A stretch of 64,000 bases of DNA from Aminobacter aminovorans (GCF_900445235.1 NZ_UFSM01000001.1:2929501-2993500), one strand, 5' to 3'; shown: positions 8,319 through 18,871, numbered from the stretch's first letter. Translations and numbers: made by a program. Notes: generated by a model from the sequence alone, not told the origin.

Positions 8319-8632
8319 GTTGCGCAAGTGGCTCGCCTGTTTTCGGTGCTGTTCTGGCACAACAGGCTTCGGTCCAGAGCGGGGGTTGGCTAAGCAAAAT
8401 TGCTCGGTTATAAGCAAATTCTTCGCGGCCACTAACAGGGAGGTCTGAATGCCAGAATATGACATGTCCTCCCGAGGTTCGAACCGAGGTCATTGACTCG
8501 GCGTTCCGCCTTCGGCGTCGCTTCTTTCTGACGCTGCCGTTCCGCGACTTCCTGATTCAGCAAGAATTATTCGTCGCGCCTTTGTACATCTTTCTCTAGG
8601 GATGGCGTCGGTTTCCGGCGCCGCATGGCATC
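8319..8632. other. intergenic region, no gene seen
   Basis: About 310 bp between the ArsR operator and the ABC exporter start. Reading frames here are short and lack homologous-looking sequence. A 10-bp palindrome GGTTCGAACC occurs at 8476-8485. No tRNA cloverleaf, strong terminator or clear promoter could be drawn. Confidence 0.4.
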
Positions 8633-10435
8633 ATGTCTCGTTTCCGTATCGATCTGCGCGGCGGTGCATTCCGCAGCGTTCTGGGTTTCACTTTCAGGCA
8701 CTGGCGTCGCCAGCCGGTCCGGCTCGTCATTATCTCGGCGGCCGTGCTCATTTCGACGATGGCTGACGTGTTGACGCCGCTTTATTCGGGCCGGCTTATC
8801 GACGCCGTCGCCAGTGGGGCGGCGACCGACGCTGTGGCATGGAATGCGGCGCTGGCCGCGTTCTTCACCTTGCTTGCGCTTGCCACGGGCTCGCTGGTGT
8901 TCCGCCATATCGCCTTTGCCGGCATCATCGAGCTGACGCTCAAGATGATGTCCGACATCGCCCAGGATGCGTTTCATCGCGTCCAGCGCTTCTCGACCGA
9001 CTGGCACGCCAACAGCTTCGCCGGCTCGACGGTGCGCAAGGTGACGCGCGGCATGTGGGCGCTCGACCTGCTCAACGACACGCTGTTGGTGGCGCTGCTG
9101 CCGTCCTTTGTGATGCTCGTCGGCTCGACCATCCTGCTCGGCTGGCATTGGCCAATGATGGGCCTGATCATTGCCGCGGGCTCGCTGATCTTCATTACCC
9201 AGACGGTGGTGATGTCGCTCGGCTTCGTCGCCCCGGCAGCCAGCCTGGCCAACAGCTGGGACACGCGTCTCGGCGGCTCTTTGGCCGACGCCGTCAGCTG
9301 CAACTCGGTGGTCAAGGCCTTCGGCGCCGAGGAGCGCGAGGAAGGACGCCTCGCCAAGGTGATCGCCAAGTGGCGTCACCGCACGGGACGTACCTGGATG
9401 CGCGGAACGATCAACGGCACGTCGCAGAACATCACGCTGGTCCTGCTGCGCGCCGCGATCATCGGCTTCGCCCTGTACCTGTGGTCCAGCGGCCAGGCCA
9501 GCGCCGGCGACATCGCCTTCGTGCTGACTTCGTTCTTCCTGTTGCAGGGCTATCTGCGCGATGTCGGCATGCACATTCGCAACCTGCAACGCTCGGTCAA
9601 CGACATGGAAGAGCTTGTCGACATCCAGGGCCAGCCGCTCGGTGTTGCCGATCGCCCCGGCGCCAAGCCGATCCAGATCGGCGAAGGCGGCATCGAGTTC
9701 AAGCATGTGACGTTCCACTACGGCACGCATGCGAACCCGCTCTACCGGGACTTCTCGGTTTCGATCAAGCCGGGCGAGCGCGTCGGCCTCGTCGGCCATT
9801 CCGGTTCCGGCAAGACGACCTTCGTCAAGCTGATCCAGCGGCTGTACGATGTCGGCGGCGGCAAGATCACCATTGACGGGCAGGACATCGCCAAGGCGAC
9901 GCAGTCGTCGCTGCGTTCGCAGATCGCGATCGTGCAGCAGGAGCCGATCCTGTTCCACCGCTCGCTGGCGGAGAACATCGCCTATGCCCGGCCGGGTGCG
10001 ACGCAGGCTGAGATCGAGCACGCGGCAAAACTTGCCAGCGCGCACGACTTCATCCAGCGGCTGCCCAAGGGCTATGGCACGCTGGTCGGTGAGCGTGGCG
10101 TCAAGCTGTCGGGCGGCGAGCGTCAGCGCGTGGCGATTGCCCGCGCCTTCCTGGCCGATGCGCCGATCCTGATTCTCGACGAGGCGACCTCCAGCCTCGA
10201 TTCGGAATCGGAGGTGCTGATCCAGCAGGCGATGGAACGCCTGATGGTCGGGCGCACGACGCTGATCATCGCGCACCGTCTGTCGACCGTGCGTGCGCTC
10301 GACCGGCTGCTCGTCTTCGATCGTGGCGAGATCGTCGAGGAAGGCCGCCACGAGGCGCTGGTTCGGCGTGACGGCGGCATCTACCGTCGCCTGTTCGAAC
10401 GCCAGGCGCTGGAGCTCACCAAAGGGCTCGTCTAA
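8633..10435 (+). CDS. ABC exporter, fused permease and ATPase
   Basis: A 600-residue half-transporter of the MsbA/LmrA type. Six membrane spans occupy about residues 20-310 (for example VRLVIISAAVLISTM near the start). The nucleotide-binding domain from about 345 has Walker A GHSGSGKTTF, signature LSGGERQRVAIARAFL, Walker B ILILDEATSSLD and the H-loop IIAHRLSTV. It would work as a dimer exporting a lipid, drug or peptide; the substrate is not readable. The start ATG at 8633 gives MSRFRIDLRGGAF. It stands alone between the arsR unit and gltX. Confidence 0.93.
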   Translation: MSRFRIDLRGGAFRSVLGFTFRHWRRQPVRLVIISAAVLISTMADVLTPLYSGRLIDAVASGAATDAVAWNAALAAFFTLLALATGSLVFRHIAFAGIIELTLKMMSDIAQDAFHRVQRFSTDWHANSFAGSTVRKVTRGMWALDLLNDTLLVALLPSFVMLVGSTILLGWHWPMMGLIIAAGSLIFITQTVVMSLGFVAPAASLANSWDTRLGGSLADAVSCNSVVKAFGAEEREEGRLAKVIAKWRHRTGRTWMRGTINGTSQNITLVLLRAAIIGFALYLWSSGQASAGDIAFVLTSFFLLQGYLRDVGMHIRNLQRSVNDMEELVDIQGQPLGVADRPGAKPIQIGEGGIEFKHVTFHYGTHANPLYRDFSVSIKPGERVGLVGHSGSGKTTFVKLIQRLYDVGGGKITIDGQDIAKATQSSLRSQIAIVQQEPILFHRSLAENIAYARPGATQAEIEHAAKLASAHDFIQRLPKGYGTLVGERGVKLSGGERQRVAIARAFLADAPILILDEATSSLDSESEVLIQQAMERLMVGRTTLIIAHRLSTVRALDRLLVFDRGEIVEEGRHEALVRRDGGIYRRLFERQALELTKGLV

Positions 10436-10443
10436 ATCAGGGG

Positions 10444-10467
10444 CGGGCCGCGAGAGATCGCGGCCCG
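10444..10467 (+). terminator. hairpin after the ABC exporter
   Basis: Perfect 10-bp inverted repeat CGGGCCGCGA, loop GAGA, TCGCGGCCCG, beginning eight bases after the exporter stop. The following TTCGTCATCT is only weakly T-rich, so it may be a weak intrinsic terminator or an mRNA 3'-end stabiliser. Confidence 0.5.
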
Positions 10468-10605
10468 TTCGTCATCTGCAAGTAGCCACAAGTAGATGTA
10501 GCCCCTTTGGCCGGCTTCCATTCGCGCCGTGGTTGCTTTATTTCTGGTGCAGAGGTGCGGGGGCGCCGCCTTGTCAACGCAAAAGCCTTCCGCTACGCCC
10601 CGATC

Positions 10606-11979
10606 ATGACAGTAACAGTTCGCTTCGCCCCTTCGCCCACCGGCCGCATCCACATCGGCAATGCGCGCACCGCCTTGTTCAATTGGTTGTTCGCCCTCAA
10701 GCACAAGGGGCGTTTTGTCCAGCGCTTCGACGACACCGATGTCGAGCGCTCGCGGCAGGAATTCGCCGACTCCATTCTCTACGACCTGCACTGGCTCGGC
10801 ATCTTTCCCGACCAGACCGAGTATCAGTCGCGCCGCTTTGCCAGCTACGATGCAGCCGTCGACAAGCTCAAGGCATCAGGCGTGCTCTATCCGTGCTACG
10901 AAACGCCTGAAGAGCTCGACCTGCGCCGCAAGGTGCGGCGGACGCGCGGTCTGCCGCCGGTCTATGGCCGCGAGGCGCTGAAGCTGACCGATGCCGAACG
11001 CGAATCCTACGAGCATGACGGGCGCAAGCCGCATTGGCGCTTCCTGCTGCCCAATTTCGTCTCCGATCCGTTCGCAACCCAGCGTACCGACGTGCACTGG
11101 ACCGACATCGTGCGTGGCGAAGAGACCGTCGATCTGGCGTCCCTGTCCGATCCGGTGCTTGTGCGTGAGGACGGGACCTATCTCTACACGCTGCCGTCAG
11201 TGGTCGACGATATCGAGATGGAGATCACCCACGTCATCCGCGGCGACGACCATGTCACCAATACCGGTGTGCAGATCGCGCTGTTTCGCGCGCTCGGCGC
11301 CGAACCGCCTGTTTTCGGCCATCACAACCTGCTGACGACAGCGTCCGGCGAGGGGCTGTCCAAGCGCACCGGTGCGCTTTCGATCGAGAGCCTGCGCGAA
11401 GGCGGCATCGAACCGATGTCGGTTGCCTCGCTCGCCGTGCTTGTCGGCACGTCGGAGAATGTCACCGCGGTGCCGAACCTTGGCGAACTTGCCGAAAAGT
11501 TCGATCCGGCCGCAACCTCGAAATCGGCGGCGAAGTTCGATCCCGAAGAGCTCGTGGTGCTCAATCGCGCGCTGCTGCATCACATGTCCTTTGACGAGGT
11601 GCGCGACCGCCTGATGGTGCTTGGCGTCAGCGGCGACCATGCCGAAGCGTTCTGGATGGCTGTGCGCGGCAATCTCGACAGACTGCCGGATGCCGTGTCG
11701 TGGTGGCGCATCCTACGCGAAGGGCCGCAGCCGGCTGCCGAAATCGCCGATGAGGATCGCGAGTTCGTCGGTCAGGCGCTGGACCTTTTGCCGGAGGAGC
11801 CGTGGGACGGCAATGTCTGGAAAGACTGGACGGCCAAGGTGAAGAAGGCGACCGGCCGCAAGGGCAAGGCGCTGTTTATGCCGCTGCGGCTCGCGCTCAC
11901 CGGGCTGGAGTCGGGCCCGGAGCTCGCAGATCTATTGCCGCTTGTGGGTCGGGAAGGAACGTTGGCCCGACGGCCCTGA
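10606..11979 (+). CDS. gltX: glutamyl-tRNA synthetase (GluRS)
   Basis: A 457-residue class I aminoacyl-tRNA synthetase. The N-terminal [17 protein letters not shown] carries the HIGH-type signature (HIGN), [10 protein letters not shown] follows, and the KMSKS-type loop is [12 protein letters not shown] near residue 250. Alphaproteobacteria often have two gltX genes and no glnS, charging tRNA-Gln by the Glu route finished by GatCAB. GatC and GatA in this window agree with that, but which tRNA this copy charges cannot be told. ATG 10606 is chosen because the Rossmann strand starts at once; an upstream in-frame extension from 10507 is not homologous. Its 3' end overlaps the convergent DUF2865 gene by 83 bp. 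Confidence 0.94.
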   Translation: MTVTVRFAPSPTGRIHIGNARTALFNWLFALKHKGRFVQRFDDTDVERSRQEFADSILYDLHWLGIFPDQTEYQSRRFASYDAAVDKLKASGVLYPCYETPEELDLRRKVRRTRGLPPVYGREALKLTDAERESYEHDGRKPHWRFLLPNFVSDPFATQRTDVHWTDIVRGEETVDLASLSDPVLVREDGTYLYTLPSVVDDIEMEITHVIRGDDHVTNTGVQIALFRALGAEPPVFGHHNLLTTASGEGLSKRTGALSIESLREGGIEPMSVASLAVLVGTSENVTAVPNLGELAEKFDPAATSKSAAKFDPEELVVLNRALLHHMSFDEVRDRLMVLGVSGDHAEAFWMAVRGNLDRLPDAVSWWRILREGPQPAAEIADEDREFVGQALDLLPEEPWDGNVWKDWTAKVKKATGRKGKALFMPLRLALTGLESGPELADLLPLVGREGTLARRP

Positions 11980-12970
11980 CCTTGCGGTTGGGATCTGGCG
12001 CATGACGCGGCGCTGCCGGTGCCGGCGGCTCTGTCACCACGGGCTTGGCTTGCGGGGCGCTCGGCAGCGGGCGCCCTTCGCCGGCAATGACTGAAAAATT
12101 CCTGTTCAGGCTGACATTGCAACCGCAGGCGGGTACGCGCGGCAGGTCGACGCGCTTGTAGCGGTAGGCGGTCGCAAGATTGCGGTAGGGCTGGCCGGAG
12201 CGGGCGGAAACCATGCTCTCCTGCGGCTGGCCGGCATGCAGGTGATAGAACAGCTCGATCTCGGTTCCCGGGCAGCTTGCTTCGCAGTTCTTCTCGTCAC
12301 GCTGGAAATCCGACAGGTCGGCGGCGTTCGACATCGGGAAGAAGTAGCCGTCGCAGGTGCGCACGCACAAGGTGCGGTATTCGCCCGCGCCTTGCTGCCT
12401 GTTGCGGCCGATGACGATGTGCTGCGGATAGCTTTCATTGAAGCTCAGAGTAGTTGCCTCGCCGCCGCGGATGATCGTCGCGCCGGCCTGCTCTGGCGCG
12501 GGATCGTTGGTTGTGGCTTCTTCCACCTCATCGCCCTGATCGTTGCAGCCGGCGAGTTGCATGGCATCGAGAATGCGGATGCGCTCGCGCCTGACGTTCC
12601 TGTTGGGGCGTGCCGACTGGCCGTCGAGCTTGCCGAGATTGTCCTGCATCTCAGTGATCTTGGCATTGAGCGCGGCGCATTGGGCGATCATGTCGCCCGA
12701 GATCGCCCTGTCGCAACCAAGATCCGAGGCCCTGATGCGGGCAAGGTCGATCTGGTCCTGCTGGGTGGCCGCGGCGGCGGCGAATTCGTCCGGCTGGGCG
12801 AAGCTGCCGGTCGCCTGCGCGGGCAGGCTCGCCAGTTCGGTCTCAAGTTCGAGACACTGGGCCGTGACGGCGAATGAAGACCCGGTCGCCAGAAACGACA
12901 CGGCAACAGCAGCCAGCAATGCGATGGCTGGCCGCTTCACCGGGAATTTGCTTCTGCCGCGCCCGAACAT
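11897..12970 (-). CDS. DUF2865 secreted protein
   Basis: A 357-residue exported protein with a signal peptide ([18 protein letters not shown] then SFA, about residues 14-34). The conserved core has paired cysteines: [31 protein letters not shown] and [11 protein letters not shown]. This is the DUF2865 pattern of Rhizobiales periplasmic or envelope proteins of unknown function. A Gln/Ala-rich helical stretch lies before the core and a Pro-rich stretch after it. The C-terminal [16 protein letters not shown] lies antisense to the last 83 bp of gltX. An ATG at 13030 is a possible earlier start, but 12970 puts the signal peptide at the N-terminus. Confidence 0.8.
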   Translation of the reverse strand: MFGRGRSKFPVKRPAIALLAAVAVSFLATGSSFAVTAQCLELETELASLPAQATGSFAQPDEFAAAAATQQDQIDLARIRASDLGCDRAISGDMIAQCAALNAKITEMQDNLGKLDGQSARPNRNVRRERIRILDAMQLAGCNDQGDEVEEATTNDPAPEQAGATIIRGGEATTLSFNESYPQHIVIGRNRQQGAGEYRTLCVRTCDGYFFPMSNAADLSDFQRDEKNCEASCPGTEIELFYHLHAGQPQESMVSARSGQPYRNLATAYRYKRVDLPRVPACGCNVSLNRNFSVIAGEGRPLPSAPQAKPVVTEPPAPAAPRHAPDPNRKVRAVGPTFLPDPQAAIDLRAPGPTPAR

Positions 12971-13102
12971 CCCGCTTTCCCGCAGTGCCGCGCGATGGGT
13001 GCGCCACTGCAACAGCATGAAATGGTGCATGTTCCGACCCAGACACTCCCAATCCGGCGCACGCACCTGCCTCGGCTCTAACCCTAGCGCCGACGAGGTT
13101 AA

Positions 13103-13140
13103 CCGTTTCTTTGGAAACGGCTGACCCCACACCGGGTCAG
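13103..13140 (-). terminator. two adjacent hairpins after the malic enzyme gene
   Basis: CTGACCC/GGGTCAG (13121-13127 with 13134-13140) and CCGTTTC/GAAACGG (13103-13109 with 13114-13120) are perfect 7-bp inverted repeats in tandem, the first overlapping the malic enzyme stop. There is no clear U-run on the minus strand, so termination is only suggested. Confidence 0.35.
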
Positions 13141-15455
13141 GACACTGCGTTCGCCCGCTGCGACGCCTCGACGACGGCGAGTGCGGTCATGTTGACGATG
13201 CCGCGCGAGGTGACCGACGGCGTCAGGATGTGCGCCGGCTGGGCCGTGCCGAGCAGGATCGGCCCGACATGCAGCGCGTCCATCATCGTCTTGACCGTGG
13301 TCAGCGCGATGTTTGCCGCGTCGAGATTGGGGAAGACCAGCAGGTTGGCTTCGCCCTTCAACGTCGAGTGCGGATAGACGCGCTGGCGCAGCACTTCCGA
13401 CAGGGCGGAATCGCCATGCATTTCGCCGTCGCTGGCGAGTTCCGGCGCAATCCGCTTCAGGATCGCGGCAGCCATGCGCATCTTCTGGGCACTTTGCGAG
13501 TCGCGCGAACCGAAATTCGAATGCGACAGCAAGGCCGCCTTGGGCTCGATGCCGAAGCGGCGGATCTCGTCGGCCGCCAGCATCGTCATCTCGGCGATCT
13601 CTTCGGCGGTCGGGTCGACGGTGACGTAGGTGTCGGTGAAGAACAGCACGCCGCGCTGCGAGATCAACATCGACAGCGCCGACAGATCGCGGTCCTTGAC
13701 GCCGTCACGCGCGCCGACGATCAGCGTGACGTTGCGCAGGTGGCGCTCGAAACGGCCTTCCAGGCCGCAGATCATGGCATCGGCATCGCCGCGCTTCAGC
13801 GCGATGGCGGCGATGACCGTGTTGTTGGTACGCACCATGGTACGTGCCGCCTCGGGCGTGATGCCCTGGCGGCCGCCGAGGTCGATCAGGTGGTCGACAT
13901 AGTGGCGGTAGCGCGGATCGTCCTCGGGATTGATGACCTCGAAATCGACGCCCGGCCGGATGCGCAGGCCATAACGCTTGAGCCGGACTTCGATGACATG
14001 CGGACGGCCGATCAGGATCGGCTTGGCCAAGCCTTCCTCGAGCACCACCTGGGCGGCGCGCAGCACGCGCTCGTCTTCACCGTCGGCGTAGATGACGCGC
14101 TTGGACGTCGCCTGCTTGGCGTTGGAGAAGATCGGCTTCATCACCAGGCCGGAGCGGAAGACGAAGCGGCTGAGCTTTTCGACATAGGCGGTGAAGTCGG
14201 CGATCGGGCGGGTCGCCACGCCGGTCTCACAGGCCGCCTTGGCGACGGCCGGCGCGATCCTCAGGATCAGCCGGGGGTCGAAGGGCGAGGGGATCAGAAA
14301 GTCGGGGCCGAAGGTCGGCGTCTCGCCGGAATAGGCGCGTGCCGCGACGTCGGACGGTTCCTCGCGGGCGAGGGCGGCGATGGCACGGACGGCTGCCATC
14401 TTCATCTCTTCATTGATGGCACGCGCGCCGCAGTCGAGGGCGCCGCGGAAGATGTAGGGGAAGCACAGGACGTTGTTGACCTGGTTCGGGAAGTCCGAGC
14501 GCCCGGTGCAGATCATCGCGTCAGGACGGGCAGCGCGCGCCGCTTCCGGCATGATCTCGGGATTCGGGTTGGCCAGCGCCAGGATCAGCGGCTTGTCCGC
14601 CATCTCCGACAGCAGTTCCGGCTTCAACACACCGGCCGCCGACAGGCCGAGGAAGACGTCGGCGCCGCCGATGACATCGGCCAGGACGCGTGCGTTGGTG
14701 TCCTTGACGTAAGGGTCCTTCCAGCGGTCCATTTCCTCGACGCGGCCCTTGTGGGCGACGCCGAAGCGGTCGGTGACCCAGATGTTCTCGACCTTGGCGC
14801 CAAGCGACACCAGGAGGTTGAGGCAGGCGAGTGCGGCAGCGCCTGCGCCCGAGGTGACGATCTTGACGTCTTCGATCTTCTTGCCGGCGAGTTCCAGGCC
14901 GTTGAGGACAGCCGCAGCGACGATGATCGCAGTGCCGTGCTGGTCGTCGTGGAAGACCGGGATACGCATCTTGGCCTTGAGCTGCTCCTCGACCTCGAAG
15001 CACTCGGGCGCCTTGATGTCCTCGAGGTTTATGCCGCCGAAGGTAGGCTCGAGCGCCGCGATGGTGCTGACCATCTGCCCGATCTCCGGCGCGTCGATCT
15101 CGATGTCGAAAACGTCGATGCCGGCGAATTTCTTGAAAAGGACGGCCTTGCCTTCCATCACCGGCTTGGACGCCAGCGGGCCGATATTGCCGAGGCCGAG
15201 CACGGCGGTGCCGTTGGAGATGACCGCGACAAGATTGGCACGGCCGGTGTAGTCGGCGGCGGTTTCGGGGTCGTCCTTGATGGCGAGGCAAGGGGCCGCG
15301 ACGCCGGGCGAATAGGCCAGCGCCAGGTCGCGCTGGTTGCCGAGCGGCTTGGTTGCCTGGATTTCGAGCTTACCGGGGATCGGGTGCTTGTGGAAAAAGA
15401 GCGCGGCCTGGTCGAGGTCGGAGAGCGCTTCCTTTTTCTTGTCGTTCCCGGCCAT
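13137..15455 (-). CDS. maeB: malic enzyme with phosphotransacetylase-like C-terminal domain
   Basis: A 772-residue chimeric malic enzyme (malate to pyruvate + CO2 with NAD(P)H) of the rhizobial Dme/Tme type. The N-terminal malic part (about 1-430) has [24 protein letters not shown], the metal-binding [11 protein letters not shown] and [10 protein letters not shown], and the nucleotide loop [13 protein letters not shown]. The C-terminal part (about 445-765) looks like phosphate acetyltransferase ([17 protein letters not shown]) but in related enzymes is regulatory, not catalytic. In rhizobia the NAD form supports symbiotic nitrogen fixation. NAD versus NADP preference is not resolved here. It is monocistronic. 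Confidence 0.95.
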   Translation of the reverse strand: MAGNDKKKEALSDLDQAALFFHKHPIPGKLEIQATKPLGNQRDLALAYSPGVAAPCLAIKDDPETAADYTGRANLVAVISNGTAVLGLGNIGPLASKPVMEGKAVLFKKFAGIDVFDIEIDAPEIGQMVSTIAALEPTFGGINLEDIKAPECFEVEEQLKAKMRIPVFHDDQHGTAIIVAAAVLNGLELAGKKIEDVKIVTSGAGAAALACLNLLVSLGAKVENIWVTDRFGVAHKGRVEEMDRWKDPYVKDTNARVLADVIGGADVFLGLSAAGVLKPELLSEMADKPLILALANPNPEIMPEAARAARPDAMICTGRSDFPNQVNNVLCFPYIFRGALDCGARAINEEMKMAAVRAIAALAREEPSDVAARAYSGETPTFGPDFLIPSPFDPRLILRIAPAVAKAACETGVATRPIADFTAYVEKLSRFVFRSGLVMKPIFSNAKQATSKRVIYADGEDERVLRAAQVVLEEGLAKPILIGRPHVIEVRLKRYGLRIRPGVDFEVINPEDDPRYRHYVDHLIDLGGRQGITPEAARTMVRTNNTVIAAIALKRGDADAMICGLEGRFERHLRNVTLIVGARDGVKDRDLSALSMLISQRGVLFFTDTYVTVDPTAEEIAEMTMLAADEIRRFGIEPKAALLSHSNFGSRDSQSAQKMRMAAAILKRIAPELASDGEMHGDSALSEVLRQRVYPHSTLKGEANLLVFPNLDAANIALTTVKTMMDALHVGPILLGTAQPAHILTPSVTSRGIVNMTALAVVEASQRANAVS

Positions 15456-15615
15456 CTATCGCTCCTTGCAGAATCCGCATCAAAGGCCGTTCTTAGCACG
15501 ACACTGACATTTTTGGAGGTGTCAACGCCCAGATGGGAGTTGAATCAGTTTCAAGCGCTGGAACGGCAATCATTCCAGACGCTTGACGAAGATTGCTGAT
15601 ATCTCGAATCAACCG

Positions 15616-16395
15616 TCAGAAGGAGCTGACATAGAGCCCGCCATCGACCGGGATGTTCTGGCCGGTCAGATAGCCGGCGTGAACCGAGCATAGGAAGGCG
15701 CAGATCTGACCGAATTCTTCCGGCGTGCCGAGGCGCCCGGCCGGGATTTCCGCGCTCAGGCGGGCGCGCCGCGCGGCACCCTGTTCGGGGTCCTCGACGA
15801 TGCCAGGCTCGTGCGGGCCGCGCAGGCGATCGGTGTCGAGCTTGCCCGGCAGCATGTTGTTGATGGTGACGTTGCGGTTGGCGACGGTTCGCGCCACGCC
15901 GGCCAGGAATGCAGTCAGGCCGGCGCGGGCGCCCGACGACAGGTCGAGGCCGGGGATCGGCGTATAGACCGAAAGCGAGGTGATGTTGACGATGCGGCCG
16001 AAGCCGCGCTCGGCCATGCCGTCGAGCACCGCTTTGATCAGTTCGATCGGCGTGACCATGTTGTTGGTGACGCCTTCGAGGATTTTTGCGCGGTCGAGCT
16101 CGCGGAAATCGCGATAGGGCGGCCCGCCATTGTTGTTGACCAGTATATCGGGGGACGGGCAGGCGGCGAGCAGCGCCTTCTGCACCTCCGGATTGGCGAC
16201 GTCGCCGGCGATCTCCGTGACCTTCACGCCGAATCGCGTGCGGATTTCCTCTGCCGTGCGGCTGAGCGCTGCAGCGTCGCGGCCATTGAGGAACAGCTCG
16301 CAGCCGGCTTCGGCGAGCGCGATGGCACAGCCCTTGCCAAGGCCGCGGCTCGACGCACAGACGATTGCCTTCTTCCCGCTGATCCCGAGATCCAT
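15616..16395 (-). CDS. SDR family protein lacking the usual YxxxK
   Basis: A 259-residue short-chain dehydrogenase/reductase fold. The cofactor loop reads VCASSRGLGKGCA (about 12-24), then NNNGGPP and the catalytic-serine strand NITSLSV. Where most SDRs have YxxxK, this protein reads DLSSGARAGLTAF, so both Tyr and Lys are replaced. This matches a known FabG-like SDR subgroup with an LS(N/S)xxR pattern, whose chemistry is unclear. The C-terminal GQNIPVDGGLY is typical. AGGAGA seven bases before ATG 16395 fixes the start. The substrate is unknown. Confidence 0.85.
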   Translation of the reverse strand: MDLGISGKKAIVCASSRGLGKGCAIALAEAGCELFLNGRDAAALSRTAEEIRTRFGVKVTEIAGDVANPEVQKALLAACPSPDILVNNNGGPPYRDFRELDRAKILEGVTNNMVTPIELIKAVLDGMAERGFGRIVNITSLSVYTPIPGLDLSSGARAGLTAFLAGVARTVANRNVTINNMLPGKLDTDRLRGPHEPGIVEDPEQGAARRARLSAEIPAGRLGTPEEFGQICAFLCSVHAGYLTGQNIPVDGGLYVSSF

Positions 16396-16514
16396 GATGT
16401 GCGTCTCCTGTAGGTGATGATCCACCCTAGGACCGCAGGCCGGCGACTGCAACCGTCATACGGCTGTTGCATGAATCTGGGCATAGCGACCGCGACAGCA
16501 ACGGGTGGAATGCC

Positions 16515-17336
16515 ATGTCAGGCACCGGCACACGCAGTTTCAGAACGCTTTTCATCTCCGACGTCCATCTCGGCTCGAAGGGTGCGAAGGCCGACTATCT
16601 GATCGACTTCCTGCGTCACCACGAGGCCGAGACGATCTTTCTCGTCGGCGACATCGTCGATGGCTGGCGCCTGCGCCGCTCCTGGCACTGGCCGCAGACG
16701 CATAACGACGTCGTCCAGAAGCTGCTGCGCCAGGCGCGCAAGGGCACGGCGATCACCTACATCGCCGGCAACCACGACGAGTTCGCCCGCATGTTCCAGG
16801 GCGTGCATTTCGGCGGCATCGTCGTCGCCGACCGTGCCATCCACGAAGCGGCCGACGGCAAGCGCTTCCTGGTCATCCATGGCGACCAGTTCGACGCGGT
16901 GGTGCAGAATGCGCGCTGGCTCGCTTATCTCGGCGACTTTGCCTATGACGCCGCAATGGCGACGAACCGGCTCGTGGCGCGCTTTCGCCGCACCTTCGGC
17001 CTGCCCTACTGGTCGTTCTCGTCCTGGGCCAAGGTCAAGGTCAAGAAGGCCGTCAACTTCATCGGCGCCTTCCAGGACGTGCTGACCGAGGAAGCGCGGC
17101 GCTCGGAAGTCGACGGCGTCATCTGCGGCCATATCCATCATCCAGCGATCGAGAACTTCGACGGCATCCAGTACATCAATACCGGCGACTGGGTCGAAAA
17201 CTGCACTGCCGTCGCCGAGGATTTCGACGGCAACTTCGTCATCCTGCGTTGGCCGCATGTGCTGGCCGGCAAGCTGGTCAATGAACCCTTCGTACCGATG
17301 GTCGTCGACCAGCGTGTCGACAAGGCCGCCGCCTGA
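16515..17336 (+). CDS. LpxH-like metallophosphoesterase
   Basis: A 273-residue calcineurin-type phosphoesterase with all five metal blocks: SDVHLGSKG (about 14-22), GDIVDGW, AGNHDEF, VIHGDQFDAV and GHIHHPAIEN. It is commonly annotated as UDP-2,3-diacylglucosamine diphosphatase (lipid A pathway). Alphaproteobacteria usually use LpxI for that step, so the true substrate may be another lipid or nucleotide diphosphate. ATG 16515 follows GGGTGGAA, and an in-frame upstream extension from 16467 is not conserved-looking. It is divergent from the SDR gene. Confidence 0.82.
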   Translation: MSGTGTRSFRTLFISDVHLGSKGAKADYLIDFLRHHEAETIFLVGDIVDGWRLRRSWHWPQTHNDVVQKLLRQARKGTAITYIAGNHDEFARMFQGVHFGGIVVADRAIHEAADGKRFLVIHGDQFDAVVQNARWLAYLGDFAYDAAMATNRLVARFRRTFGLPYWSFSSWAKVKVKKAVNFIGAFQDVLTEEARRSEVDGVICGHIHHPAIENFDGIQYINTGDWVENCTAVAEDFDGNFVILRWPHVLAGKLVNEPFVPMVVDQRVDKAAA

Positions 17337-17650
17337 ACGGAACGACATCGATGTGCAGCTCCAGATACGCCTCGCGTCCCTGGCGGGACGGACCGGGCCA
17401 TGCGGCGATATCGGCACTGCGCGTCGCCGAGACGCTGCACAGACGGGCGCGACGGCTCGGCGCGCAGCACGTGCCCATGGCAGCGCACGCGACGCCGCGC
17501 CTTGGCCGATAAGGCCCTTGGAGCTTGGCCCAAGCTTTGGGCCGTTGCGCCGAGCCGTCGGCTTTCGTGGCGCGGCCACCCATGGTAAGGGATCAGGCAA
17601 ATCGGTGAGGCTTGGTTGGTTCGGGTCGCGCCCGGACACGCTTACCCACC
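17337..17650. other. intergenic region, no gene seen
   Basis: 314 bp of very GC-rich DNA between the phosphoesterase and an MFS gene. Open frames cross it on both strands but lack conserved-looking sequence. A 7-bp inverted repeat GGCCCAA/TTGGGCC lies at 17527-17543 without a T-run. It could be a decayed gene end or a long leader. Confidence 0.4.
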
Positions 17651-18871
17651 ATGACATTACCGCCACTCACGCCAGAACAGCAGGTCAAGCCGCGACGCTT
17701 TGAACTGCGAATCTCCCTGCTTTTCGCGGCACTGTTCGTGCCGATGGGCGTGCATCTGCCGTATTTTCCGCTCTGGCTCGAAGCCAAGGGGTTCGATCCC
17801 GAGCAGATTGCCATCGTGCTGTCGGCACCGATGTTCCTGCGCGTCATCACCACGCCGCTGATCGCCGCCATGGCCGATCGTGCCAAGGACCGCGCCAACG
17901 TCTTCATCTTCCTGGCGGCATCGTCCCTGCTGCTGTCGCTCGGCTATTTTCTCGAGCCGACCTACCTCATGGTCCTGGCCGTCTCACTGGCGCTGGCGGT
18001 GGTGTGGACGCCGCATTCGCCGATAGCCGATTCTCTCGCGCTTTCGGGGGTCCGCCGCTTCGGCTCCGACTACGCGGCGATGCGCATCTGGGGTTCGATC
18101 GCCTTCCTCGCCGGCAGCCTTGGCGCAGGCTTCATCCTGTCGCTGACCGGTGCGGATGCCGTGCCGGCGATCATCTCGATCGGCCTGCTCGGCTGCTTCT
18201 TGATGTCGTTCATCGCGCCGCGCCTTGGTCGGCCGCGCAAGGCGTCACCGCTCTCGGCGACGGACATGCAGGCGGCGCCAAAGCTGTTCAACCGCTATTT
18301 CCTGCTGATGGCCGGCGGCACCGGCGTCATCATCGGCAGCCACGGCTTTCTCTATGGCTTCGTGTCGATCTACTGGAAGTCGCTCGGCATCAACGAGACG
18401 ATTGTCGGGCTGTTGTGGAGCTGGGGCGTGGCGGCCGAAATCGTCATGTTCATGTTCTTCACGCGGCTGTTCGGCTCCAGATCGACGGCACTGGTGCTGG
18501 TGCTGGCCGGCGCCGGCGCCATCGTCCGATGGATCGCATATCCGTTGATCTGGCCGCTCGGCCTCGGCGTGGCCGGCTTCTTTGCCGTGCAGAGCCTTCA
18601 CGCCGTGTCGACCGCATTGGTGCTGATCGGGGTGCAGAAGCTGATCGCCGAGTCGGTTCCGGAAGAGCGCACCGGTGCTGCCCAGGGCGTTGCATACTTC
18701 GCCAATGGCATGTCGATGGCGATCGTGACGCTGCTGTCCGGCCCGCTCTACCAGCGCTTTGGCGTCGACGGCTTCTATTTCATGGCAGCGGTCGCTGCCT
18801 GCGCGATCGTGCTTGTGCTGCTGGCGTCCCGCTCAACCCCAAAGCTCGGGCAGGGGCGGCGACACCATTGA
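17651..18871 (+). CDS. MFS transporter, HcaT/LacY-like
   Basis: A 406-residue, 12-span carrier starting MTLPPLTPEQQ. The first helix region FVPMGVHLPYFPLWLEAKG and loop IAAMADRAKDRANVFI resemble the phenylpropionate permease-like (MFS_1_like) group related to LacY. The second half has GVAAEIVMFMFF and GAAQGVAYFANG. The substrate is not established; aromatic acids or sugars are possible by family. The start at 17651 has no upstream homology. The last 39 bp overlap the convergent epimerase gene. Confidence 0.85.
   Translation: MTLPPLTPEQQVKPRRFELRISLLFAALFVPMGVHLPYFPLWLEAKGFDPEQIAIVLSAPMFLRVITTPLIAAMADRAKDRANVFIFLAASSLLLSLGYFLEPTYLMVLAVSLALAVVWTPHSPIADSLALSGVRRFGSDYAAMRIWGSIAFLAGSLGAGFILSLTGADAVPAIISIGLLGCFLMSFIAPRLGRPRKASPLSATDMQAAPKLFNRYFLLMAGGTGVIIGSHGFLYGFVSIYWKSLGINETIVGLLWSWGVAAEIVMFMFFTRLFGSRSTALVLVLAGAGAIVRWIAYPLIWPLGLGVAGFFAVQSLHAVSTALVLIGVQKLIAESVPEERTGAAQGVAYFANGMSMAIVTLLSGPLYQRFGVDGFYFMAAVAACAIVLVLLASRSTPKLGQGRRHH

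Noticed and set aside
8470..8490. GGTTCGAACC resembling a tRNA T-loop
   Set aside because: The flanking bases do not form a T-stem, acceptor stem or anticodon arm; it is a simple palindrome.
8567..10351. 594-codon minus-strand frame over the ABC exporter
   Set aside because: The exporter has every ABC motif in order; the antisense frame has none.
13230..15599. 789-codon plus-strand frame over the malic enzyme gene
   Set aside because: It is antisense to a fully conserved malic enzyme and has an Arg/Gly/Asp-rich shadow composition with no motif.
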